30,511 nt of DNA, from IMG/VR virus record IMGVR_UViG_3300046004_001222, positions 1-30,511 of that record; one strand, written 5' to 3'. Source of the DNA: a virus. The number at the start of each line of letters is the position of its first letter. Within the stretch, counting starts at the first letter, position 1. The translations under genes and the position numbers were made by a program. This document shows, piece after piece, positions 12,584 through 19,565 of this stretch. The notes under the pieces are model-generated. The model searched no databases. It was given only the letters and a program-made list of their open reading frames with translations, and had not been told where the DNA came from.

Positions 12584-13998
12584 TATTCCCCCGTTTGAGT
12601 GTTTGTACTTGGCGGAGCTGTTACCGCTGGCGCTGTCGTTACTTTATCGCCTCCGTTCACCCTTGGCGCTCCCCCTGCTGTTCTAATTTCGTTCAAAGTT
12701 AAACTTTCCAAGAACTTATTAGCCAGCAATGGCGACATAGATTTTAGATTTTCAAGAATTTTTGTACTATCTGTCCCTTGCTCCACTATTGCGTCGTTTA
12801 TAATCTGGTAATTTTTCAACTTGTATTCAGCCTTCACCCTTGCAATTTTCAGAATTTCGTTAAAAAATTCCTCCACGTTTTCGCGCATTGGTAAAATAGT
12901 ATTTTTTTCTAAGATAATGTAACTTTTTTCTATGTCGTTCCCGCTCCCTAGTTTCCCACTTACTCGAATACCCATTAAAAGCGGATCAATGCAATGAGCC
13001 TTACAAACTTGCGCGTCTATTCTCTCGTCGGTTTGCTCAAAAAGTTTGTCGTTCTGGTTTGTTGGTATCGCTTCAATCTTTGGCAACTGGTCTAAGTTGT
13101 TAGCGAATAACGCGAAAATTCGTCCAGCGTTCGGCGCTCCCTTTGCCCCTTCAATTGTGTTTTTAATTGCGTTTTTCTCTTTGTCTCCGTTTGGTTTTTT
13201 CGGAAACAATAAAGCAAACGAGGGGAAAATAGCGTTTTTAATGTTCGACTTGTGCAAAAGGCTCATTTCTCCCTCTAATTCCATCCAGTTAAAAGCACTG
13301 GAATAGGTAGGAATAGGGTAGACGTCTTGCCCAACACATTCTAATTCATACGGCAAAATAAAAAAGCTCTGCCCTACTTTTTCTTTTTCGTCAAATTTCC
13401 CCGTGTACGGTTTTATTTGTCTAATTTCTGTATTTTGCACCCAGTCGTTACAAACGAAATATAATTTTTTCGAGTTGTTTGTACGTACTTTTTCGGGCGC
13501 TATTCTTGTCGCCTTTTTAAATTCCCCGCTGTCAAATTCTAAAAGCGCGTAAGCTCTATAATGCTGTATTAAATCGCGGGTTATTGGAATACGCAATTTT
13601 TTGATCTTGTTTTTGATCTCGAAGTTAATTGCACGCGCTCGCGTTGCCTCGCTTTGATCTTTTAACACCAGTTCATAACCACCACCCGAAACGGCGTTAG
13701 TTTTAAAATCAATAATAGCACCATTTAATGAACTTGTGTAGTACATTTGGTTAACCATTTGCGGGAAAAGGTTATCTTTTCCAAAACGGATATAACCCTG
13801 CGCGCCTGTGTACGTGTTGTTTATATATGGTAGCGTTAAATTTCCCGCTCCTAAATTCAAAAACGGGCTAGAGTATTTTAATTCACCCGCTTTCATTACT
13901 CCTACTTCTGGCGCTTGCTCCGCTTGTGGTGCTGGCTCTTCTGTATAAAGTAAATATTCTCTCTCCTTTTTCGGAAACCAATTTGATAAAACCCCCAT
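12583..13998 (-). CDS. Portal protein
   Basis: 471 aa, typical portal length. The protein holds the dodecameric ring at one capsid vertex through which DNA is pumped. Visible portal-like parts include an N-terminal clip/stem start (residues 50-125), a central alpha/beta part with LEFDSG and RIAPEKVR, the stem helices (about 250-285, WMELEGEMSLLHKSNIKNAIFP), and a C-terminal crown (about 370-410) rich in Glu and Lys. The last 40 residues are Thr/Pro/Gly-rich and disordered. It sits downstream of the head genes and directly before the connector gene. The call rests on layout and size; no catalytic motif is expected. Confidence 0.8.
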   Translation of the reverse strand: MGVLSNWFPKKEREYLLYTEEPAPQAEQAPEVGVMKAGELKYSSPFLNLGAGNLTLPYINNTYTGAQGYIRFGKDNLFPQMVNQMYYTSSLNGAIIDFKTNAVSGGGYELVLKDQSEATRARAINFEIKNKIKKLRIPITRDLIQHYRAYALLEFDSGEFKKATRIAPEKVRTNNSKKLYFVCNDWVQNTEIRQIKPYTGKFDEKEKVGQSFFILPYELECVGQDVYPIPTYSSAFNWMELEGEMSLLHKSNIKNAIFPSFALLFPKKPNGDKEKNAIKNTIEGAKGAPNAGRIFALFANNLDQLPKIEAIPTNQNDKLFEQTDERIDAQVCKAHCIDPLLMGIRVSGKLGSGNDIEKSYIILEKNTILPMRENVEEFFNEILKIARVKAEYKLKNYQIINDAIVEQGTDSTKILENLKSMSPLLANKFLESLTLNEIRTAGGAPRVNGGDKVTTAPAVTAPPSTNTQTGE

Positions 13999-14007
13999 AG
14001 CCTTAAA

Positions 14008-14433
14008 TTATTTGTAAACTTGCGGAGCTTCTGAACTCTGCCCGCTTATTTGCGTGTCAATATCTAAACCAACAACCGCGCGCCCCTCTTCGAGAACTCG
14101 CCCCGTTGTCTCTTCAATTGTGAAAACTAAATTTTCACTTTCAAAAACCTTATAACTATATTGCCCTTTCTCCAGTTTTAAATGTGCTTTGCCTTCCTCT
14201 AAAGTTTCCCAGCCGTTAGCTGTTTGCTCGTCTCCACTTTCTCCCTCTACCAGTTCAAAAATATTCATTCTTTGAGGATAGCCCGAAACGTCTGGAGCTG
14301 CAAAAAAAATAAGCCCTTTATCTTTGTCAAATTCTGGGTAAAGAACCAATAAGTAAAACGGGTCTGTAATTCTTGAACGTTCCGCCGCTGTTACTGGTAC
14401 TTTATTAATTTGTCCTTTTTCTATGTAAATCAT
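14008..14433 (-). CDS. Conserved Bacteroidota-phage structural protein, unknown role
   Basis: 141 aa. It starts MIYIEKGQINKVPVTAAERSRITDPFYLLVLYPEF and contains FELVEGESG, then a beta-rich stretch ending KGQYSYKVFES and GRVLEEGRAVVG. The pattern (KGQxNxVxVTxxE, YLLV, GQYxYKVFES, VLEEGRAVVG) recurs next to portal or tail genes in Flavobacterium and related phages, where its role is unknown. The Gln/Ser-rich end looks flexible. It lies between a terminator and the portal gene. Confidence 0.65.
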   Translation of the reverse strand: MIYIEKGQINKVPVTAAERSRITDPFYLLVLYPEFDKDKGLIFFAAPDVSGYPQRMNIFELVEGESGDEQTANGWETLEEGKAHLKLEKGQYSYKVFESENLVFTIEETTGRVLEEGRAVVGLDIDTQISGQSSEAPQVYK

Positions 14434-14456
14434 TTTCGAACCTTTTTTAACCTCAA

Positions 14457-14484
14457 AAACCCGTTAAATTTACTTAACGGGTTT
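14457..14484 (-). terminator. Rho-independent terminator after the tail-tube-like gene
   Basis: An 11-bp stem (AAACCCGTTAA 14457-14467 with TTAACGGGTTT 14474-14484) has a 6-nt loop and ends in a short T-run on the minus strand. It would attenuate transcription between the tail-tube-like gene and the 141-aa gene, and may keep the preceding mRNA abundant and stable. Confidence 0.7.
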
Positions 14485-14502
14485 CTTTATTAACTTTAAT
14501 TA

Positions 14503-15021
14503 TTAAGGCGCTGGAGCTGCTTTAATTTGTGCAAAAACTGCCGCGTCCATTTGATACATTGAATACTCATTTTCTGCCATGAACGAAAGATCGTATTTTG
14601 ACCCCTCCGCCTTGTTTTGTCCGAACCCTCCGACATTTCCAGAAAGTTGCGCGTTCTCAATATACCAGCACAAGCCGTTCCCGTCCTTAAACGCAATCGC
14701 TAAAAGCCTTTGTCCTTCGCCAAGAATTTTAATTTTTGCGGACTTTTCTCCCTCTCTTCGTTTTAAAGATAAAGTAACTTTTGCCTCGTGGTAGTTGCTC
14801 CCTTCGTCTAAGTTAATTTTTTCCTCCTCTTCGACTTTGATAGCGTTACGCTTGAAAGCAATGTTTAAAAACGCGCTTTCGTGAACTGCCGCTGTAACTT
14901 TATGAGTTGCCGCGTCTTTGGTTACTGTGATGCTCGCCTGATCGTTTACTAAAAACTCAGTGCCGCCCCCTAGGTTGTTTGTACAACCAATTTCAATTTC
15001 TTCTAAATCTCCACAAGCCAT
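14503..15021 (-). CDS. Probable major tail (tube) protein
   Basis: 172 aa. It begins MACGDLEEIEIGCTNNLGGG and contains AFLNIAFKRNA, a run of strands, then CWYIENAQLSGNVGGFGQNKAEGS and a closing LSFMAENEYSMYQMD. This beta-rich layout, with Gly-rich loops and one extended helix, is what tail tube proteins show, and similar proteins follow the capsid gene in flavobacterial phages. It lies alone between two hairpin terminators, as expected for a protein needed in many copies. The alternative is a decoration protein. Confidence 0.6.
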   Translation of the reverse strand: MACGDLEEIEIGCTNNLGGGTEFLVNDQASITVTKDAATHKVTAAVHESAFLNIAFKRNAIKVEEEEKINLDEGSNYHEAKVTLSLKRREGEKSAKIKILGEGQRLLAIAFKDGNGLCWYIENAQLSGNVGGFGQNKAEGSKYDLSFMAENEYSMYQMDAAVFAQIKAAPAP

Positions 15022-15045
15022 GATTAAAAATTTTAAATGTTATCT

Positions 15046-15070
15046 AAAAAAGGGGGCTATTCTGCCCCCT
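15046..15070 (-). terminator. Rho-independent terminator after the capsid gene
   Basis: A 7-bp G/C stem (AGGGGGC 15051-15057 with GCCCCCT 15064-15070) has a 6-nt loop and is followed by six T on the minus strand. It lies between the capsid and tail-tube-like genes, so downstream expression needs read-through or a promoter I cannot see. Confidence 0.8.
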
Positions 15071-15092
15071 CTACTTTTTCCCTCTGGAACTG

Positions 15093-16280
15093 TTATACTA
15101 CTTTGTAGTAAACAATTTCCTCGTGGTTTACCAGATAGAAACCTACTTTTAAATTCGCGCGCGTTCTAATGATCGGCTCGTTTGTAGTGTCTCCAAGGTT
15201 AACCGCTTTCAATTGCTCCCCGTCTGTTGCTCCGTCGAACGCGTAAATTAAGTTACTTGCTCGCGTCATTACCATAGTATTATCCGAGATACCGTCAGCA
15301 ACCACGATTTTAATATCTAAGAACGTCAACGCCAAAGAAGTCGTAATATAGCTTTGTGTATTTGCCGAAGCTGTCGCAAGTCTATACAAATCCGCCGCAA
15401 CTGGCGACATATACAAACGTAACAAATCTTTACGGCGTCTAATACGTTTCGGCAATTTTGCGTAAACCTTATTCAACTCCGTTAAAATTGTATCAACTGC
15501 CAAAGCTGTCGACCCCGTTACGTACTCACATCGCGTTTGATAGCGCTTTCCTCCGTTTGTTACTGTAATTCCTGTAACCGTAATGCTCGGTGAACTTCCA
15601 GAAGTTGCAATTGTAAACGTTGCCCCAGTTCCTCCGCCTGTGTTCGCTAACGTTAAAACTGTCGGAGCTACTGAGTAAGCCCCAGCCGTCAACACGTCCA
15701 CGCTTTGAATAACACCTTTACGGCTTACATTTACTTTTAAAGTCGCAGCCGTCCCCGTTCCGTTTAAAGTCGCAGTAACACCCAACGCCGCAGCGTCTAA
15801 CTTAACTTCGTAACCGTCGCACAAAGCTAAAAACTCTTCGTCTTCTGTAAACGTTCCGCCTGTGTCTCCCTGCCAGCGGATTAACTCTACTTCCTCTTTA
15901 ATTTCGCTCGCCATTTCTGCCCAGTAGTAAGACATAAAAGACGCAATTTCAAACGAGTTTGAACCCTGCGCCATTTGTGCGCTAACAAAACTTTGCTCAA
16001 TATCAAACTGACAAACCTGAGCCATTGCACTAACCGCGCAAACGTCAATCTCTACCGCGTCTAACGTTGAATCTGTCGCAGCCCAAGCACACCCGCTTTC
16101 TGCTAACATCGAAGCAAACATTACAATTGCAATTTTCACTTTGCTTTTAATGTTTGGTAAAACTCGGTAGTTATCCGCCACTTCTGAATCCAGATAAGCC
16201 TTAGCGAAAAACTCTTGCGGGTTTGCTTGTAAGATAGCCCCGTCTTGTACATTCAAATCAAATCTTAGTTCTCTTTCCAT
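15093..16280 (-). CDS. Major capsid protein (HK97-type, with inserted beta domain)
   Basis: 395 aa, directly after the protease/scaffold gene, which is the normal place for the capsid protein. It has an N-terminal arm, then helices with MSYYWAEMASEIKEEVELIRWQGD (the long spine-helix region), strands and a C-terminal A-domain-like part (MSPVAADLYRLATAS, LDIKIVVADGISD). Residues about 166-250 differ in style: Gly/Thr/Ser-rich and beta-strand-rich, with APTVLTLANTGGGTGATFT and ITVTNGGKRYQT. Without this part the length is about 310 aa, normal for an HK97-fold capsid protein. The insert probably projects from the shell. An acceptable alternative is a large decoration protein. Confidence 0.75.
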   Translation of the reverse strand: MERELRFDLNVQDGAILQANPQEFFAKAYLDSEVADNYRVLPNIKSKVKIAIVMFASMLAESGCAWAATDSTLDAVEIDVCAVSAMAQVCQFDIEQSFVSAQMAQGSNSFEIASFMSYYWAEMASEIKEEVELIRWQGDTGGTFTEDEEFLALCDGYEVKLDAAALGVTATLNGTGTAATLKVNVSRKGVIQSVDVLTAGAYSVAPTVLTLANTGGGTGATFTIATSGSSPSITVTGITVTNGGKRYQTRCEYVTGSTALAVDTILTELNKVYAKLPKRIRRRKDLLRLYMSPVAADLYRLATASANTQSYITTSLALTFLDIKIVVADGISDNTMVMTRASNLIYAFDGATDGEQLKAVNLGDTTNEPIIRTRANLKVGFYLVNHEEIVYYKVV

Positions 16281-16330
16281 TTTTTGAAAAACTTTAATTT
16301 TTAAAAATTCCCTCTTTTTTTCGGCGGGGC

Positions 16331-17755
16331 TTAGCCTTTTCTTCCCAGTTTTGACAATAAATCAATTCTGTTTAATTCCTTTTCGTTTGCAGTATAAGCA
16401 AGTTCCGACGCTGCGCCGCCCGCTGGAGCTTTCCCCTCGTCTTCCGCTTCCTCTTCTTTGCTTACTTCTGAAAGTACGGCGCGCATTGCGTCGTCGATCA
16501 TTGGTTGCACTAATTCAGTAACTAACGCTTTCACGTCGTCCGCTGTTAATGTTTTTGCCTCTGGCGTCCCTGCTTCTTTTTCCGCTTCTTCTGGCGCTGG
16601 CTCGTCTGCCATTTCCTCCTCCGCTGCTGGCTTCTCGTCTTCTGGCTTTTTTCCCTCTTCTGTTTCTTCTGCCATTTCTTCCTCTGCCGCTGCTGGTTTT
16701 TCTTTTTCCTCTACTGGAACGCCATTTTTAAAGACGTAAATTTTACCGTCAATTTCGTGTTCTCCGTCTGAAATTTTTATATCCATGCTTTTTGGTTTTA
16801 AATTTTCTTTAACTTTCAATAGTAATTGTTCAAACTTCTTAGTACTGTTCAAAATCCATTCTAAACTGTCCGCCTCTTCCGCTTCTATCCACTTAAACGC
16901 TTCGTGTTCGTTTGATAAAATAGGCTCTTTTTCTGCCTCCGCTTTAAAATAGTGGCTTTTTGTCCCGTCTTCGTTTTGGATAGTCTCTACAAATTCAATG
17001 TTTTGTACTTCTATTCCTGTCTCCTCGAATGTTTCGCGCGCCGCTGCCTGTTCTGGCGTCTCTCCGTCTTCAATTTTCCCGCCTGCAAACCCCCATTTTC
17101 CAGCCTCGAACCCGTCGCCGCTTGCTCTTTTGATTACTAGGAATTTTCCCGCCTTGTTTCTTATAATTGTGTCCGCGTATTCCTGTCCCGTTTGATCGCT
17201 AAACATTTCCTCCAGTCCAAAAAAGCCCTCAATAGAAAAGCCTGTTTTATCCTGTTCGAGTAATTCGTTAAAATAGTCCTCGTCTGTAATTTGAGCAACT
17301 GCGAAAAGTGTACCTTTCGGACATTTCACCCCGTAAGTAATAAAACTTTTGTCTGTGTTCGGGTTTTCAACTATCCAAATTTCCAATAAATAAGCTGGTA
17401 CAATTTCTTCGGAGTGTTCCAAGTTAAAGAAGTTCTTTAACTTGTCTGGGTTGCTCATTAAGTGAGCGTGAAATTTTTGTATCTCTTCCGCTGTAAATTC
17501 CGTTTCATAGGCTGGCTCTTTTGTCCCGTCCTCTAAAATTTCTTCCTTTCGATAAGATACCATAGGAATCATTAACGGCGCGGCTAGTCTCATTTTAGCG
17601 TTATCCGCAAAAAATAACTCTTTTGAATCCTGCGAAAACATTAAGCCTTTTATCTTAACGGCTGGGCGTTGGGTAAATGCTGTTTTTCTCCACGTTAACG
17701 CCTTGCCGTCCACCTCGTCCCCTTCAATTTTTGCTAAATATCTTTTTAAAGCCAT
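16331..17755 (-). CDS. XkdF-like prohead protease with internal Nudix domain and scaffold tail
   Basis: 474 aa in three parts. Residues 1-185 resemble the XkdF putative serine protease: FFADNAKMRLAAPLMIP, a helix before H114 (NLEHS), YLLEIWIVE and GFSIEG with S174 as likely nucleophile. Residues 193-310 are a complete Nudix hydrolase. The box runs G226-x5-E232-x7-R240-E241-x-x-E244-E245-x-G247-I248, and EHEAFKWIEAEE follows as usual. Residues about 350-445 are Pro/Ala/Glu-rich with repeated KPAAEEEMA-type units, a scaffold-like region, and then NEKELNRIDLLSKLG. Prohead protease plus scaffold fused to a Nudix enzyme that normally cleaves nucleoside diphosphate derivatives is unusual. The gene precedes the capsid gene. 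Confidence 0.85.
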   Translation of the reverse strand: MALKRYLAKIEGDEVDGKALTWRKTAFTQRPAVKIKGLMFSQDSKELFFADNAKMRLAAPLMIPMVSYRKEEILEDGTKEPAYETEFTAEEIQKFHAHLMSNPDKLKNFFNLEHSEEIVPAYLLEIWIVENPNTDKSFITYGVKCPKGTLFAVAQITDEDYFNELLEQDKTGFSIEGFFGLEEMFSDQTGQEYADTIIRNKAGKFLVIKRASGDGFEAGKWGFAGGKIEDGETPEQAAARETFEETGIEVQNIEFVETIQNEDGTKSHYFKAEAEKEPILSNEHEAFKWIEAEEADSLEWILNSTKKFEQLLLKVKENLKPKSMDIKISDGEHEIDGKIYVFKNGVPVEEKEKPAAAEEEMAEETEEGKKPEDEKPAAEEEMADEPAPEEAEKEAGTPEAKTLTADDVKALVTELVQPMIDDAMRAVLSEVSKEEEAEDEGKAPAGGAASELAYTANEKELNRIDLLSKLGRKG

Positions 17756-17801
17756 TGTAAAACCTTTTACTAAAATTGTTTTTTTTCGCTTCCCTGTCCT
17801 T

Positions 17802-18581
17802 TTACTCTTCTAACTTAACTTCGTTTAACATCGTTTCGAAGTTAAAAACTAGAGTTAGTTTTAAGTCTGTTACCTCTTCGAACTTGGTTAAATCTTTGTT
17901 ACATAAACGGTAAATGAATACCTCCCAGCTCCATTTCTTTAACGCTTCTTTTTGCTTTTCCTTTTTAGCCTCTTCAATGGTTAAGTTTTCCAGCTCCTCG
18001 CTTTCCTCGTTGTCCATTTCGTCCTCCTCGTCCTCGTCCTCACCTTCAAATAATGGCTTTCTTTTCTTTATAAAATTCTCTCTAAATTCTAAATAGTCCC
18101 TTATTACCCTTTCCGCTAAATCAACGGGAGCGCTTTTAAAAATTTCCGTTCGCTCCGCAACGTTCACGGCTCTATACGGTTCTATTACCAACTCGCCCCA
18201 CTCTCCCGCTTTTGTCTTTCTGTATAGGATCGCTAGAATTTTCGCCGCGTTTTCTCTAAAGTCTTTCGCAAAGGTTCGCTCTAAATCTATGAACTCCCCT
18301 AATCTTAAATCCTTAAACCCTTTAAACTTAAAGCCCTCGAAGTCTTCCGCCGTCTTTCTTGGAATAACGCCTTTTTCAATCCAGCGCGTTTTCTGTGTTA
18401 ATTGTGTAAGCTGTTCTACGTCTTCTATTTCTTCCTCTATTTCTTCCTCGTCTTTGTCTGTCAATATTGCGAGGCGTGAAATCTGAAAATCGAAAATACT
18501 ATCAAAACTTACTTTTTTTAACTCTTCTAACTCGTTGAATTTATCTATCGTTATTTCGCTCCAGTCTTTAGGCGTTTTCAT
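17802..18581 (-). CDS. Possible tail-assembly protein, 259 aa
   Basis: ATG 18581 lies inside the end of the 212-aa gene (14-nt overlap in another frame). The sequence is helical and acidic: IDKFNELEELKKVSFDSIFDFQISRLAILTDKDEEE, then LGEFIDLERTFAKDFRENAAKILAILYR (a capsid/tail-chaperone-like helix), an acidic patch of Glu and Asp at about 190-215, and a Lys-rich helix. Two overlapping small acidic genes near the tape measure are the usual position for tail-assembly chaperones. No heptanucleotide slip site is obvious at the overlap. Role by position only. Confidence 0.5.
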   Translation of the reverse strand: MKTPKDWSEITIDKFNELEELKKVSFDSIFDFQISRLAILTDKDEEEIEEEIEDVEQLTQLTQKTRWIEKGVIPRKTAEDFEGFKFKGFKDLRLGEFIDLERTFAKDFRENAAKILAILYRKTKAGEWGELVIEPYRAVNVAERTEIFKSAPVDLAERVIRDYLEFRENFIKKRKPLFEGEDEDEEDEMDNEESEELENLTIEEAKKEKQKEALKKWSWEVFIYRLCNKDLTKFEEVTDLKLTLVFNFETMLNEVKLEE

Positions 18582-19206
18582 CTTTTGAATTTAAAACTTC
18601 TTTCATTTGCTCCGCTTCTTTTTCGTTTGCGTTTTCCAGTTCTTTAGCTCCAGAAACTAGAATTTTCTTAGCTATCAACATCGCATAAGGAACGGCAACA
18701 CTCCCCTTTAATTGCTTTCTAAAAATGTTCGCTTTGTTTTTGATATGAGCGTTCGCGTAGTGTTCGGCGTTTGTTAGTTCCGTGTCCTTGAAAATTACGG
18801 CTAACATTTCCGCCAAATACTTTTTATTATTTGCTTTTGCGTACTTCTCAATAAGTCGCCCGTCTTTTACTGGCAGTTTATACTCTTCACCTTCAAACGC
18901 TTTGTAAGTCCTTCCGTTTAATTCAAATTCCTTAATCATTTCGTAAGGCTCTGGAACAAAAGAACACCATTCTTTAACGGCTTTCTGGAACTCTTCTAAC
19001 TCCATTTCCTCCACAACTCCCAAAGGAAGCCCCGCCGCTTCTAAAACGTCGCAATACTTCTCTATTTGCGTCTCATATTTAAACGCCCCTTTTGTGCTGT
19101 TTGGTAACGCTATTTCTTCCGACAAAATCGCGCTCACTCTTTCGAACATTTCTAACGACATTTCCGCCGCGCAGTTCATAACCTCGTGTCCTTTTACAAT
19201 TACCAT
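18568..19206 (-). CDS. Possible tail-assembly chaperone, 212 aa
   Basis: ATG 19206. Mostly helical and acidic, with CAAEMSLEMFERVSAILSEE, VVEEMELEEFQKAVKEW, FELNGRTYKAFEGEEYKLPVKD and a Lys/Glu-rich end. The middle part (NGRTYKAFEGEEYKLPVKDGRLIEKY) resembles small modules found in tail chaperones of Bacteroidota phages. It lies between the gp10-like gene and the 259-aa gene. Not recognised by motif, so assigned by layout. Confidence 0.45.
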   Translation of the reverse strand: MVIVKGHEVMNCAAEMSLEMFERVSAILSEEIALPNSTKGAFKYETQIEKYCDVLEAAGLPLGVVEEMELEEFQKAVKEWCSFVPEPYEMIKEFELNGRTYKAFEGEEYKLPVKDGRLIEKYAKANNKKYLAEMLAVIFKDTELTNAEHYANAHIKNKANIFRKQLKGSVAVPYAMLIAKKILVSGAKELENANEKEAEQMKEVLNSKDENA

Positions 19207-19232
19207 TTTAAACTGTTTTTGTTATTGTTATT

Positions 19233-19565
19233 TTATTCCCCGTTTAGTGTTACTACTATTTTCGGTTTAAATTTTACCCCCCAATCTACTAGTGGGTATT
19301 GTTGTTTTTTTATATTGAGCCATTCCATGTAAGCCCTCGAAACTATGTTTTGATAATACACAAAGTCTTCTAAATTATAGTCATTGTATAAATATTTTAT
19401 ATAGTCCACCGCTTGCACGTCAATTTCTAAAACTCCGAACTCGTCAATATTTGCCGTTACCTCTACGCTTTCCACAAGTAACCCCGTGTCAATAAGTCCC
19501 CGCGCTCGGATCAAACGCCTTAATGAGTTACGCCAGTCCCTTTCAATTGATTTTAAAACTCTCAT
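19233..19565 (-). CDS. HK97 gp10-like head-tail joining / tail completion protein
   Basis: 110 aa. The pattern LRRLIRARGLIDTGLLVESVEV, then strands and YIKYLYNDY, is typical of the HK97 gp10 family: a GLIDTGxL turn after an amphipathic helix, followed by a YxxYLxxG-like strand. These proteins act at the head-tail junction. ATG 19565 overlaps the stop of the long terminator-like gene as ATGA. The size is slightly under the family norm. Confidence 0.7.
   Translation of the reverse strand: MRVLKSIERDWRNSLRRLIRARGLIDTGLLVESVEVTANIDEFGVLEIDVQAVDYIKYLYNDYNLEDFVYYQNIVSRAYMEWLNIKKQQYPLVDWGVKFKPKIVVTLNGE

Noticed and set aside
14496-14696. Minus-strand frame of 66 aa inside the tail-tube-like gene
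   Set aside because: Arg/Gln-rich composition and full overlap with the 172-aa gene in another frame.
18568-18581. Programmed -1 frameshift joining the two probable tail chaperones
   Set aside because: No clear X-XXY-YYZ heptamer or downstream structure at the overlap; ordinary overlapping start is simpler.
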